The translations under genes and the position numbers were made by a program. Shown piece after piece: positions 37,655 through 48,064 of a stretch of DNA of 64,000 nucleotides. Source of the DNA: Octadecabacter arcticus 238 (GTDB lineage: Bacteria > Pseudomonadota > Alphaproteobacteria > Rhodobacterales > Rhodobacteraceae); assembly GCF_000155735.2 (NCBI RefSeq), contig NC_020908.1:873001-937000 (forward strand), in the 5' to 3' direction. The notes beneath the pieces were generated by a model that worked only from the letters and a program-made list of their open reading frames with translations, made no database searches and had not been told where the DNA came from. The stretch's first letter is position 1, and each line of letters starts with the position of its first letter.

Positions 37655-38454
37655 CGTTCCGGGGCGCAGAGCCACCTTCGACCATTTTTGCGCCAAAAGC
37701 AGGATCGTCTTTGATTTTCTGCAGGCCTGCCACGAACGGGTCTAGGTCATCAATATCGGTCAGCACGCCGTTACGGCCATCGACTATGTACCATGACGGC
37801 CCCTCTGAACGGGTGGCGACGACCGGCACTTTGGCCTGCCAAGCTTCGAGCACCACATTGCCCAAAGGTTCGTGGCGCGATGTTATGCCAAAGACGTCGG
37901 AGGCCGCGATATAGTGGATTGGTTCATCGACCCAGCCGATAAATCGGGTGCGTTCTGCGATGCCTTCACTTTGCGCAAGGGCTTCCAGCGCATCGCGCTC
38001 TTTGCCCTCACCAATCAGCCAAAGATAGGCGTTTGGCACCCGTGCCGCCGCACGGATCAGAAAATCCATCCCCTTGCGGTTCACAAACCGCCCCGCGCTT
38101 GAGATCACAAATGCATCTTCGGGCGTGTCCAACGCACCGCGCGACACGGGCACAGGCGTCACTTGGCGCGCAAAGTTGGAAATGGTGCAAATTGGCTTGT
38201 CCCAGCCGAGGTCTTGGCTGTGTGTGGCGATGCCAGGCTGATTGCCGACCAGAACATCAAGGTTCTTAAAGTGGCGCAAATGTACGGGATAATCGCCGAG
38301 CCGCGTTAATTTCACGGGGCCGTCCATATTCGGGATTAGGCGGGAGGCACGCGGCATCCATGCCATCACCGCATCCGGCTGCCATGTCTTGATCAGCCGT
38401 TTGACGCGCCATTCCAGCAGGAAACTTGACAGCGAAAAATAGCGATAGTTGTTA
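37655..38454 (-). pseudogene. Family 4 glycosyltransferase fragment between IS3 and IS630
   Basis: From the IS630 border at 38454 the minus strand reads YRYFSLSSFLLEWRVKRL, then PDAVMAWMPRASRL, VISSAGRFVNRKGMDFLIRA, LWLIGEGKERDALEAL and EPLGNVVLEAWQAKVPVVAT, the donor site with its EX7E-like block. It ends at the IS3 border with AFGAKMVEGG. Both ends are lost to mobile elements: the N-terminal acceptor domain at the IS630 and the C-terminal tail beyond the IS3/IS30 insertion (35424-35490). Probably a core or capsule sugar transferase before decay. Confidence 0.85.
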
Positions 38455-39647
38455 TACTCCCGCGCCTGAATTGACCTGAGGTTTTCCCCTCAAATCACTT
38501 TGTATTCCTTGAGCGATATGACGCGGAAGTTGTCGGTGACGGTGTCGCGGAACTCTGGCCATTTTTCTGGCAGGGTCTTGCGGAAGAAGTTGAAAATGGC
38601 CTCTGTGAATTGGTTGAACGTTGCATAGTGCCGATTGTGGGTGACCCATTTGTGCATAACACCCCAAAGACGCTCGATCGGGTTGAGGTGCGGGGCATAT
38701 GCTGGCAAGAAATGCAACTTCACCCGACGTTCTGGGCTGTCCAGCCATGGCTGTAGTATCTTGGCATGATGATAGCGGGCATTGTCGACAAAGACGTGGA
38801 TGGCCGTCTTGGTTTGGTTGTTGCGTTCCAACTTTTCCAGCATCTGTCGGGTTGTCTGGGCATTGATCTTCTCGCCTTCCACAAAGGTGAACTGGAAAGT
38901 CTCAAGGTCAAGCGCGCCCTGAATGTTGAGCCGCTTGCGCCCTGATGTCGCCTTCAGGGCCGTCTTTTGTCCCTTGGGGAACCAACCATGGGCGGGGCGG
39001 CTCTGGTGTTAGGGGTGGACAGCGTCCGAAAAGACAACCATCTCATCTGCGGCCAACCCGTTCATCAGGGCCTCATATTTGGCAATAAACGCAGCCTGCT
39101 TGGCTTCATCGGCCTGTGCAGGCAGCAATTGTGGTTTCTTATACGCGAACCCCAGGCGGCGCATCAGCTTGGCGGCTCCCGACGTGCTGTAGTTTTGGTC
39201 GCACTCGGCTAGAACATAGGCACAGACCTCATCGGCATTGCGGGCAGGCTGCGCGGTGAAATGGGCTCTCACCGCCTGCTCTTGCACGACGGACAAATGA
39301 CCCTGACGCTGGCTGTAGTCCTTCAGACCGAAAAACGATAGTCCCGCACCGGCAAAGGCAAATCGCCACTCCGTCAAAACTGTCGGGCCAATATCCAAAA
39401 TCCGGCAAACCGTTCCGGCGTCTTCTCCTGCGTCCAAAAGAAGAAACGCGCGCGCCCGTTTCCAAACAAGGGCGTCAACTTTGCGGCGGCGGCAAAGCGC
39501 TTCAAGTGCTATGCGCTGCTCGTCGGATAAGGAGACTGTTTTGTATTGCTTGCTCATAAACTCAAAATACAGACTGAACCGCCTTTGGCCATGCGACGAA
39601 GTGAATCGCAGGCCCAAAATCGTCAGGTCAATTCAGGCGCAGGAGTA
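38455..39647 (-). mobile_element. IS630-family element, copy 2 (1193 bp, inverted)
   Basis: Same length and ends as copy 1, opposite orientation, TA on each side (38453-38454 and 39648-39649). It separates a GT4 fragment from a GT25 fragment; each runs into the element in frame. Confidence 0.93.
38490..39557 (-). pseudogene. IS630-family transposase (copy 2, nonsense mutation)
   Basis: Nearly identical to copy 1, but the codon after VVFSDAVHP is TAA instead of GAA (39009-39011), removing the second and third catalytic residues from the product. A few further substitutions are visible, such as Val to Phe in the segment before VEGEKI. It could be mobilised in trans by copy 1, because both ends are whole. 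Confidence 0.92.
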
Positions 39648-40154
39648 TAGCAGCTTTTGCGCCGCCTGCTTGGTCATCCCATAGCCGATCAAGCACGTGG
39701 GCACGCGGTACGGAACGACGAGACGTTTGGTTCCGTGTGTCGTCTCAAAGACCGCCTTAGGCGATTGATCAAAGGAGAACAGCTTGACCATATCCCAATC
39801 GCTTTGCGCGACGTTCAGGTCGGCAAGCGTAGCCCCCGACGTATCATCCGCCAGAAAGTCATCCTCAAAGACGAATCCGCCCGCAGCGTCGCCGTTGGCA
39901 ATGCGTGTCCAAGCGGCGATGTGGCTAAGGTAGCAGCCAATCTCGGACGCGACCAAGGGTGCTTTGGCATGGGTCTTATTGGCTGCGACATCATAGTTTT
40001 GTGCGATTTGGCTAGGGGTTAGCGCCCACCCGTTGACGGCATTGATACGCTCAAACGGGATAGCCTGTGCCATAAACTGCGCCGTTGAATTGTCCGGCCG
40101 CGCGGTATTGTCCGCCAGATTGATCGGGTAGCTTGGCCACATCATCGAGCACAC
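39648..40154 (-). pseudogene. Family 25 glycosyltransferase, 3' end cut by IS630
   Basis: The N-terminal 165 or so residues match GT25: YPINLADNTARPDNSTAQF, PFERINAVNGWALT, LVASEIGCYLSHIAAWTRIA and AAGGFVFEDDFLAD with the ED-D sugar-nucleotide site, then WDMVKLFSF and TCLIGYGMTKQAAQKLL. The C-terminal part is lost at the IS630 border. The start could be ATG 40154, 40145 or 40142. A second, different GT25 lies at 34850-35427, so this cluster once had at least two. Confidence 0.82.
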
Positions 40155-40580
40155 CGATAGGTCCTGTGTTGCTGCTTTGCTGGCGTAAATACTTGGGGGG
40201 TGAGACCCTCAATCACGTCATGCTTAACCAGATCAAACTCAAATTGATCATAGGTCCCCCTGAACCATGCCGAGCGGGCGGACTTTGGCGCGTCCCGGCC
40301 CCCCGTACGCACCTTACTGCAATGCAACTTCAGAATTATCGTGTCGCAACTGCGATGCCGGAGTGCCTTTAAATGTCTGAGAAGTTCCAAAACCTATGTT
40401 TTCCCAACTGCAGAAATATACCATTCCGGAAACACAAAGCTAATGCGCGCTCTCGGGTTGCAATCACAGGTGGTCTGTTTGCTAAACACGAGGGCGGCAA
40501 TTCCAAGCACCCGCCTTATGCCCCGAAGCCGCCAAGTGGGCTCTTGGGGGAAATGGTCAGTAAAAGGAAAGGGCGGCATG
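40155..40580. other. 426-bp stretch between GT25 fragment and phosphatase gene
   Basis: A minus-strand frame of 82 codons (40142-40390) contains SAWFRGTYDQFEFDLVKHDV, which looks protein-like and might be the tail of a lost gene, but I recognise no family. Near 40180-40205 there is a partial, reversed copy of the intergenic repeat seen at 18.6 and 27.4 kb (CCCCCCAAGTATTTACGCC on the minus strand). Nothing else is supported. Confidence 0.45.
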
Positions 40581-41252
40581 CTATCGACCATATGCTTCGA
40601 ACTTTGCCTGTAATTTGGCGGCGTCATAATCGTGTTCCAGCCAGTCTTCGAAATCTGAATAGGACGACGCCGCGAAATCATCCAGCAGCAAGTCCAAAAC
40701 TCCGGCTTTGGTCCAACTCAGATGGACATAGCGCCACGACAACATTTTGCGGGCTTGGGCGAGTGGCTGTTTTTCGATCACCAAAAGGTAAATAACGCTG
40801 GCAAGGCCGGTGCGGTCGGCCCCGGATTTACAGTGGAACAAAACTGGTTTTTCAACTCTGCGAAACAGATCAATCAGGGTCTGTAAGTCGTGGCGATTTG
40901 GCGCGTGTTGCGATCTTAACGCCAACGTTTCGAGGCGAAGTCCGAGCCGCGTGCAGGCTTCGTGTTCCAACAACGCCCAAGGTGTGGTGCGGTTGCCACG
41001 CAAGGTTATGATGGTGTGAGTGCCCTGTTGAGCAAGTGCCGTAAGCCTTGCGGCAGTCGGATGGTTTGAGCGCCAGACACCTGGCGCAATTTCAAACATA
41101 TTGGTCCAGTACCGTCGCAAGATCCCGTGATCAAACCAGCGTTCATAAATCACCGCGCGGCGTCGGTTCTCGGGTGTGGACAGGTCCGTGCAAAAGGATG
41201 CTTTGGTCGCGTCAAAGCGATCTTTTAACCGACTGCTCAATCTGCCCAACAT
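40581..41252 (-). CDS. Tyrosine/dual-specificity protein phosphatase family protein
   Basis: About 223 residues. The active-site loop VLFHCKSGADRTGLASVIYL is the HCX5R signature with the nucleophilic Cys and Arg; the general acid Asp is probably in the LDLLLDDF or earlier HAPNRHDLQ region. An N-terminal segment APGVWRSNHPTAARLTALAQ precedes the fold, as in small atypical phosphatases near LPS genes in Rhodobacterales. Substrate could be a protein, lipid or sugar phosphate. The start at MLGRLSSRL is a choice; MSLQRIS at 41288 is also possible. Divergent from the acyltransferase gene. Confidence 0.82.
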   Translation of the reverse strand: MLGRLSSRLKDRFDATKASFCTDLSTPENRRRAVIYERWFDHGILRRYWTNMFEIAPGVWRSNHPTAARLTALAQQGTHTIITLRGNRTTPWALLEHEACTRLGLRLETLALRSQHAPNRHDLQTLIDLFRRVEKPVLFHCKSGADRTGLASVIYLLVIEKQPLAQARKMLSWRYVHLSWTKAGVLDLLLDDFAASSYSDFEDWLEHDYDAAKLQAKFEAYGR

Positions 41253-41389
41253 GGTGCCCCGTGATCCGCTAATTCTCTGTAACGACATAATGAACAGGGC
41301 TGGCGAAGACAATAATGCCTTTTCGCCGCGCGTGGCTGCGCGTACACATCGATCGTTAGGTAGAATAAGTCTTCGCATTGTGAAGGCGA

Positions 41390-42295
41390 GTGATCGAGGT
41401 AGGACCCCTGAAAGACCGCATTCAATACGTTTTTGTAACGGCCTTATTGGCGGCGTTGGGGGTTTTGCCACATCGGTGGCGGGTGCCGTTGGCGGGGTGG
41501 TTCGCGACGTGGATTTTGGCACCTATATTAGGGTGGCGGCGCAGGATTGGGGGTAACCTCGACCATGCGATGCCGGACCTGCCCGCGGCCAAACGACGTG
41601 AACTTTTGCGCACTGTGCCCGATAATTTGGGCCGCTTGTTCATGGAGCTCTTTTCACCAAAAGACATGCAAAGCATCGTTGCGAATACGCCGTTTACCGG
41701 CGCGGGAGCAGAGGCTTTGAAGGCCGCGATGGCTGACGGAAAGGCCGTGATTTGTGTGTCGGGGCATTTCGGAAACTACGATGTGTTCCGGTCTGCGGCG
41801 ATCCAACACGGCGGCGATGTTGCCGGTTTGTTTCGCCCGCTCAATAATAAACTGATACATGCGCGCTACATCGCCGCCATTTCGGCCGTTGGCGGCAAGC
41901 TGTTTTCGCGGGGTCGTCAGGGGTTTGCGGGGATGATCCGGCATCTACAGGGCGGCGGGTTGATGGCTTTGTTGATTGATCAACATATGAACCGCGGTGA
42001 GCGACTGACATTCTTTGATCAACCGGCCTTCACGGCGATTTCGGCAGGGCAGATGGCGCTAAAATACGAGGCTTTGTTGTTTCCGGTCTATGGGATCCGT
42101 CAACCTGACGGCCTGAGCTATGTCATTGAGGTTGAAGCGCAGGTTCCTGCAAGCGACGCTGTGACAATGACCCAAGCGCTGAATGACAGTCTTGAGGCGC
42201 AGGTGCGTGCGCATCCAGAACAATGGCTTTGGACGCATCGGCGTTGGAAAGATCGCACCAAAGCCACGGGGTCACCAAAAGCGAAAACCAAGTAA
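41390..42295 (+). CDS. LpxL/HtrB-like lysophospholipid acyltransferase
   Basis: A 301-residue protein of the bacterial lipid A biosynthesis acyltransferase family. An N-terminal hydrophobic segment (VFVTALLAALGVLP) anchors it; the catalytic box is CVSGHFGNYDVFRSA (HX4D/E form, H...D), followed by AGLFRPLNNKLIHARYI, then GGGLMALLIDQHMNRG and LWTHRRWKDR near the end. It adds a secondary acyl chain to lipid A or a related lipid. GTG start; the divergent phosphatase and the downstream waaA suggest a lipid A/core locus. Confidence 0.88.
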   Translation: MIEVGPLKDRIQYVFVTALLAALGVLPHRWRVPLAGWFATWILAPILGWRRRIGGNLDHAMPDLPAAKRRELLRTVPDNLGRLFMELFSPKDMQSIVANTPFTGAGAEALKAAMADGKAVICVSGHFGNYDVFRSAAIQHGGDVAGLFRPLNNKLIHARYIAAISAVGGKLFSRGRQGFAGMIRHLQGGGLMALLIDQHMNRGERLTFFDQPAFTAISAGQMALKYEALLFPVYGIRQPDGLSYVIEVEAQVPASDAVTMTQALNDSLEAQVRAHPEQWLWTHRRWKDRTKATGSPKAKTK

Positions 42296-42420
42296 AGCTG
42301 GCGATTGTGACGCCGCCAGCACGCGACTGCCAGCATGGTGCGGTTGACTGAAATTAACCGTCTGCTTACGTATCACCGAGTAAACGCTGGCGAGGTAACC
42401 TGATTTCCTTACTTCATTCC

Positions 42421-43650
42421 ATGTATTTGGCACTAAGCCATGTGACAGCACCGGTGTTTTCGCGCATCCAGCGCAAAGCGTTGAAAGTTGGCAAAGAAGA
42501 CCCCGCGCGCATGGCTGAGCGTTGGGGGCGCGCAGATCGGCCCAGACCAGACGGGCCGCTGGTGTGGTTTCACGCGGCGAGTGTTGGTGAAACGCAATCG
42601 ATCCTGCCGCTGGTCTCAGTCCTTCTTGAGGCGCGCAAAGACGTCACAGTGCTGATCACATCGACCACCCGCACGTCTGCCGCGCTGCTTGCCGATACGC
42701 TACCGCCAAGGGTCGTTCATCAAATGGTGCCCTATGATACAGTCAAGGCCAGCCGTGCGTTTTTGCAACACTGGCAGCCCGACGTCGCGATCTGGATTGA
42801 GAGCGAATTGTGGCCAAGGATGCTGCGAGAGGCCGGCGCGCGCGCCATTCCGAGGCTGTACCTGAATGCCCGCGTGTCGCGTCGAACCGCCCGTCGCTGG
42901 GCGCGGTTTTCGGGTTCGGCGCGCGCTGTCTTGTCGAACTTCGATATGATTAATGTTCAGGAAGCGGCCACGTTTGACGCGCTGTCCGCAATTGGTGTGT
43001 CAGGTTCGAAGGTCGTGTTGACGGGGTCCCTCAAGAAAGATCGCGCACCGCTGGACTGTGACGAAAAAGAACTGACCCGTCTGCGTGCGACGATTGGCGA
43101 CAGACCTGTGTGGTGCGCGGCATCGACCCATTCGGGCGAGGAAAACATTGTGCTCGCCGCACATCAATCGCATGCAGGCCTATTGATCCTTGTGCCTAGA
43201 CATCCCGATCGGGCTGGTGCGATTGCGGACCTTTGTTTGTCTGCGGGTTTCATGACAGCGCGGCGCAGTTCTGGCGATAAGATTGCGCCGGATACGCGGG
43301 TCTATATCGCCGACACGATGGGCGAACTTGGGCTTTGGTACCGGCTGGCGTCGGTTTCGTTTGTCGGCGGATCGTTGGCGCCAGTCGGGGGGCACAATCC
43401 ATACGAGGCGGCGCAATTGGGATCTGCAATTCTGCATGGTTCAAACGTGGCTAATTTTGCCAGTATCTACGACGATCTGGATCAAGTGGGCGGCGCGAAA
43501 ACGGTGAACGATGCAATGACACTCGGCGATGCAGTGAACCTACACGACGCCGCGCACAAGGACATGGCCGTAGCCGCGACCACAGTGCTGAACGACGGAG
43601 CCGGTGCGACGGACGCGGCATTGAAGGTGATCCTTCAATACCTAAATTGA
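42421..43650 (+). CDS. waaA: 3-deoxy-D-manno-octulosonic acid transferase (Kdo transferase)
   Basis: The 409-residue GT30 enzyme transfers Kdo from CMP-Kdo to lipid A precursor. Motifs: LVWFHAASVGETQS near residue 45, AIWIESELWPRMLREA, RLYLNARVSRRTARRW, VWCAASTHSGEE, and SFVGGSLAPVGGHNPYEAAQ, the conserved nucleotide-binding block. The family's usual N-terminal membrane anchor is short here (MYLALSHVTAPVF). It depends on Kdo made via kdsA at 12.3 kb. Intact and essential in most Gram-negatives, so it marks resident DNA within the IS-rich zone. Confidence 0.95.
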   Translation: MYLALSHVTAPVFSRIQRKALKVGKEDPARMAERWGRADRPRPDGPLVWFHAASVGETQSILPLVSVLLEARKDVTVLITSTTRTSAALLADTLPPRVVHQMVPYDTVKASRAFLQHWQPDVAIWIESELWPRMLREAGARAIPRLYLNARVSRRTARRWARFSGSARAVLSNFDMINVQEAATFDALSAIGVSGSKVVLTGSLKKDRAPLDCDEKELTRLRATIGDRPVWCAASTHSGEENIVLAAHQSHAGLLILVPRHPDRAGAIADLCLSAGFMTARRSSGDKIAPDTRVYIADTMGELGLWYRLASVSFVGGSLAPVGGHNPYEAAQLGSAILHGSNVANFASIYDDLDQVGGAKTVNDAMTLGDAVNLHDAAHKDMAVAATTVLNDGAGATDAALKVILQYLN

Positions 43651-43663
43651 CGGTAGGCATATT

Positions 43664-43682
43664 CAGTTCGACCTTCGAACTG
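43664..43682 (+). terminator. Hairpin just after waaA
   Basis: Perfect 8-bp arms CAGTTCGA and TCGAACTG around CCT, directly behind the stop codon; no T-run follows. Confidence 0.45.
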
Positions 43683-43940
43683 GACCAACACCGGTAATCC
43701 CGCCGCAGTGGTTAAAGCAGCAAGCCAAAGGCGGTTGATGGTGCGTTACTCGCAGCGGAAAGGTGTCTGTTAACACACACAATGTGATGGATTGGCGTCA
43801 ATCGTGATCGGGTTCAATTCGGCGCCTTGCAGTATCTTTTGATAATAATGGACTATCCAAAGTGATGCTTAGCGGGCGTCGAAGCTATCTTTCGTAGGGG
43901 TCCGCAATGCAGCCAATTTATGGCCGTATAACATTCGGGT

Positions 43941-43961
43941 AGCACCGCTAAAGGTGCTTTT
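43941..43961 (+). terminator. Isolated rho-independent terminator
   Basis: AGCACC pairs with GGTGCT around GCTAAA and is followed by TTTT. It is nearly 300 bases beyond waaA with no ORF before it, so it may end a small RNA or a lost gene. Confidence 0.55.
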
Positions 43962-44085
43962 ATGTGTCGTCAGTGAAGAGCCCAACTCTCGGTGGGGCAG
44001 TTAATACTGACTTGAGCGACTGGAACGCAAAATGACGTATTCTGACTTTGCCTCCAATATTGTGAGGAAAAAATCTAAAACTTTA

Positions 44086-45690
44086 GTAACTCCCAAGCAC
44101 CCCAGCCGATAACGGGTTTTTGTCAGTTTTGATGTGAGTCTCCTTGGTTATTAGGCGCATGAATTTTCTGTTGTGGTCTGAATTTCGTGGCGCTGTGACG
44201 ATTTCTCTGAATCATTGGTGGAATGGACCAAGTTACTGCTCTTGAACAACTCCTCGCCACGGCTCTGCGCAGGATCGCCGAGTTGGAAGCCGCGTTGGCG
44301 AGCATGGCGCAAGAGAATGCGGATCTGCGGCGTCAGTTGACCAAGAACAGCAGTAATAGCAGCAAGCCGCCTTCGAGTGATGGGTTGAAGAAGCCGGTAC
44401 CGCGTAGCCTGCGTGGTAAGTCCGGTAAGAAAAGTGGTGGTTAAGTTAGCCACCGAGGCGACACCCTACGTCAGACAGCAACGCCTGACTTTGTGGAGCG
44501 ACATGAGGCTGAGGCCTGTGGCACCTGTCAGCATGGCTTGACGGCTGGGATGATCAAGGCGGTGGAGAGGCGTCAGGTTTATGACATACCGGTGCCGCGT
44601 CTGGAGGTCACAGAGCATCAGGCAGCGATTTATTGTTGTGGCCATTGCCGAGCCACGACGACAGCCACCTTTCCCGATGGCGTGAATGCACACGTGCAAT
44701 ACGGTAAGCGCATTCGGGCGGCGGCGGTCTACTGCAATGTTCAGCAGCTGATCCCCGAGGATCGGGTCTGCCAACTCCTGCGTGATTTGTTTGGTGCCAC
44801 CAGCCTATGCGCGGCCAGCGTGACCAACTGGGTGAACGGCACAGCGCGTACCTTGGGTGGCGTCGTCGAACACATTCTGGCCCGGCTCAATGAAGGCGGC
44901 GTTCGGCATCTGGATGAGACCGGACTTCGTGTTGATGGTAAGCTGCACTGGCTGCACTCAATCAGCGATCTCGCCTTCACGCATTATCGCATCAGCGCCA
45001 AGCGCGGTGCTGTTCCATCCTTCCTGACCGGCGGGACAATTGTTCATGACCACTGGAAGTCCTATTACGCCCATATGAGTGGGGTGGACGCGCACGCCCT
45101 GTGCGGGGCGCATCATTTACGGGAACTCAAGGCCATCGAAGAAATCGAAAAGGAGCCGTGGGCGTGCGCGATGAGCGTGCTGCTCAACAGCGCCAATCAG
45201 CTCAAGTGCGCGGCTCAGGGGCGAGGCGAGACCGAACTCCCCACGTCGGTTCACCACGACATCCTCACCAAATACATGGCGATCCTCACCGAGGGCCTCG
45301 CCTTCCATGAGCGACAAGACCCACTGGCTAGACGCACTGGTGCGCGAGGCCGAAAAGCCAGGCGGCCAGGCCATAACCTTCTGGTCCGCTTGCGCGACTA
45401 CCGTGATGACGTCCTAAGGTTCCTTACGGACTTCACAGTTCCCTTCACCAACAATCAGGCCGAACGGGACCTGCGCATGATGAAGTTGCGCATGAAAATC
45501 TCGGGAACTTTCCGCACCCTCGAGGGCGCGCAGGTCTTCGCTGACATCAGATCCGTCATCTCGACGGTCAGAAAACACGGGGGCAATATCCTCGAAACAC
45601 TCACCCTATCACCACAACAGATCATCGCGCGGCTCTAACGTCGCAAGGGCAACACAAAACCTGATATCCGATGGGGTCCTTGGGAGTTAC
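44086..45690 (+). mobile_element. IS66-family element, copy 2 (1605 bp)
   Basis: Both ends match copy 1 (GTAACTCCCAAG at each side). The flanks differ (AAACTTTA left, GAAAATTC right), so there is no target duplication; one border was probably exchanged by recombination or deletion. It lacks the extra bases found near the left end of copy 1. Confidence 0.93.
44223..45638 (+). pseudogene. IS66-family transposase (copy 2, nonsense mutation)
   Basis: Same protein as copy 1 except that TAA at 44442-44444 replaces CAA in the GGQVGHRGD segment, stopping translation after 73 residues. The rest of the frame, including the DDE core, is unchanged; translation of a shortened protein from a GTG at 44493 is conceivable but would lack part of the N-terminal domain. 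Confidence 0.92.
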
Positions 45691-45761
45691 GAAAATTCTA
45701 AGGAAGAAGCTCAGAAGATTGAAAAATGTGTTTTTTGAACCTTCGTGCTATGATCTTTTGA

Positions 45762-46529
45762 ATGATGCTTTTTGTAGCGGCGGTGCCAACCGCCATTTTT
45801 TATAGTTGGGTAAGTCGGACCTCTTTAGCAAACGAAATCAGTCAGGTAGACGAGAGCCACTTGATCATCGCCAAGAACCTCTCTTTGGCGCTTTCACGGT
45901 ATTCTCAGGATGCGATTGCGGTCTTTGATTTCGTGGTTTCCCACAGCCGGGAAAGCACATCCAGCTACCCCAAGCTTCTACCTATGTTCGATATCCGTGA
46001 GGTGATGCTGCTTGATGCGGACAATCAACTGATCTTACAGGTAACTGGTGGTGATGAGCACACCGACGTAACGCTGGACCCAGACATTATTGCCGAACTG
46101 CGTCTGCTGACCGCAGCCAAACCGGGCGAGATTGTGGTATCGGGACTTCGCCAATATGACGGGGCACCACATTTCTTTATCGCGCAGCTGCTAGCGGACG
46201 GGACAGTCGCACTAGCTCCGTGGAGTACACGTTATGTAATTGAGCTTCAGCAATCCATTGCCTTCGGCGAACTTGGCCATTCAATGATGGTCGATCACCA
46301 AGGCCTAGTTGTGGCTCACCCTAACCCCGAATGGCAACGGGTCAGCAAAGATGCTTCGGGACTGTCCGTCGTTCAAGCGATGCTGGACGGCAGGACTGGA
46401 GTGATGCAGTTCTATTCGCCGCCCATGGATGCAGACATGATCGCAGGCTATACATATGTGCCGACAACTGGTTGGGGTGTAATGGTTCCGCAGCCGATCA
46501 GAGAGCTAGAGGCCAACGTGGACAGAACG
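45762..46529 (+). pseudogene. dCache sensor domain, front part of a signalling protein cut by IS3
   Basis: A membrane helix (LFVAAVPTAIFYSWV) is followed by a periplasmic dCache-type domain: NEISQVDESHLIIAKNLSLA, SYPKLLPMFDIREVMLLDAD, HSMMVDHQGLVVAHPNPEW, AGYTYVPTTGWGVMVPQPI. The gene is cut at ELEANVD by the IS3 element starting at 46530, before the second membrane helix and output domain. The IS66 copy ends 71 bases upstream, so the start and promoter may also be altered. Such domains normally precede HAMP-PAS-GGDEF/EAL or kinase modules; the headless PAS-GGDEF-EAL at 32110 is a plausible partner. Confidence 0.8.
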
Positions 46530-46562
46530 TGTCAACGACTTTGAGACAGTGGCTTTTGGACT

Positions 46563-47585
46563 TTAGGCTTGGGTTTCTTCGGTTGGTTTTGGTGGGTTGA
46601 TCCAGACGGCGGTCGGGATTTGAGGCGGTTTTGGTGGTTTTGGTGGTTTGTGTACGAAGCGTTCGGGCGTGGCGAGGAATGCCGCGTCTAGTGTTGCTTG
46701 TCGCGCGGTGTAGATTTCTTGGGCCTGCCCAAAATGGATTTGGTCGGGCGTCATCAGACCAATCCCGGCGTGATGATGGTCTTGGTTATACCATGCAAAG
46801 AACCTGCGGCAGAATGCGCGAGCCTGCTCGATGGTTTCAAAGTTCTTGGGGAACTCTGGCTGATATTTCAGTGTTTTGAAGTGGGCTTCGGAGAACGGGT
46901 TGTCGTTTGAGGTGTGGGGCCGACTGTGGGACTTGAGCACACCAAGATCAACCAGCATCAGGGCTGTCGTCTTTGCCTTCATGGGCCCACCGCGATCTGC
47001 ATGCAATGTCAGCTGATCGCGTGGAACCTCGTGTTTTTCCATCGCGTCGATGAACAGCTCTTTGAACTGGCTGGCGCTCTCCGCGTGCTCGACGCGCCAG
47101 CCAACAACGCGGCGGCTGAAGATGTCGAGGATGACATAGAGATAGAAGTAGGACCATTTCACCGGGCCCCTCAGCTTGGTGACGTCCCAAGACCAGACCT
47201 GATTGGGGGCTTCAGCTAGAAGTTCAGGCTTTTGATAGACGGGATGTGTGCTCTGTCGGCGGCGTTCGCCAACTTCGCCCTGCGCGGCCAATATCCGATA
47301 CATCGTGCGGATTGAACACAGATAGGTGCCTTCATCCAGCAAGGTGGCAAAGACCTCTGTGGGCGTCTGATCCGCAAAGCGGGGTTCGCGCAGGTGGTGC
47401 AATACCTGGTCTCTTTCCCTTTCCGGCAGAGCCCGCGAAGACGCTGCGCGCGGTGGGCGTGTGCGTGGTGGTGCCGTCAGCGCCGCACGCTGTCGAAGAA
47501 CGCTCGCGCGCGATAATGATAGCGCGGCGCAGACAGCCGAGGTCAAGCCGCTGCCGGTGGGCAATGCAATCGCGACGGCCATCAT
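46563..47585 (-). CDS. IS3-family OrfB transposase (copy 2)
   Basis: 340 residues, an intact frame almost identical to copy 1, with the same DDE blocks ([28 protein letters not shown]). It differs by Ile to Val in the first block, one Arg to Ser, Leu to Phe in [10 protein letters not shown], and three extra residues in the PPKPPKPP tail repeat. Confidence 0.93.
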   Translation of the reverse strand: MMAVAIALPTGSGLTSAVCAALSLSRASVLRQRAALTAPPRTRPPRAASSRALPERERDQVLHHLREPRFADQTPTEVFATLLDEGTYLCSIRTMYRILAAQGEVGERRRQSTHPVYQKPELLAEAPNQVWSWDVTKLRGPVKWSYFYLYVILDIFSRRVVGWRVEHAESASQFKELFIDAMEKHEVPRDQLTLHADRGGPMKAKTTALMLVDLGVLKSHSRPHTSNDNPFSEAHFKTLKYQPEFPKNFETIEQARAFCRRFFAWYNQDHHHAGIGLMTPDQIHFGQAQEIYTARQATLDAAFLATPERFVHKPPKPPKPPQIPTAVWINPPKPTEETQA

Positions 47586-48064
47586 GATTTGCCGCTGCGC
47601 TCTTGCGTCTGCTCCATCTCGTCCAGAAGTCCCGCCACTTTTTTTTGGATGGCAATGATGGCTTCCGCCTGATCCAGACGGCGCCGCAAGGCTGTCACCT
47701 CACGGTTGGCCTTGGCCAGCTCAGCTTGCAATGGATTGGCAGGTGCCTTTTGTGGGCCACGGCGCATTGGCTGCAATGCACCCAATGTGCCGGCCGCCCG
47801 CGCACGGCGCCAATCGGTCAGTGCAGAGGAATAAAGCCCCTCCCGCCGTAGAATGGCGGAAACCCCGCCAGTGTCTGCCACTTGGTCCGTCTCATCCAGA
47901 ATGCGCAGTTTGTATTTGGCTGTGAAGTTGCGTCGCTTCGGGATGCTCGTCAGTTCCGCTGTGGGAGCCAACGGCGCATTAACAACGCGGGGAGGCGACG
48001 TCGGGGCCAAAACGGCTCCAGATCCAGCATCTGGCGAAAGTGGTGATTGTGAAGGCATAACCAT
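47582..48064 (-). CDS. IS3-family OrfA (copy 2)
   Basis: 160 residues, the same as OrfA of copy 1, with the helix-turn-helix front and coiled-coil end; overlaps OrfB by ATGA. Confidence 0.92.
   Translation of the reverse strand: MVMPSQSPLSPDAGSGAVLAPTSPPRVVNAPLAPTAELTSIPKRRNFTAKYKLRILDETDQVADTGGVSAILRREGLYSSALTDWRRARAAGTLGALQPMRRGPQKAPANPLQAELAKANREVTALRRRLDQAEAIIAIQKKVAGLLDEMEQTQERSGKS

Larger units (their letters stand above)
43651..44085. other. 435-bp intergenic region with two hairpins
   Basis: No gene is supported. It contains a stem CAGTTCGA/TCGAACTG at 43664-43682, 13 bases after the waaA stop, and a terminator-like hairpin at 43941-43961. The stretch between them could hold a small RNA, but no promoter is convincing. 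Confidence 0.5.
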
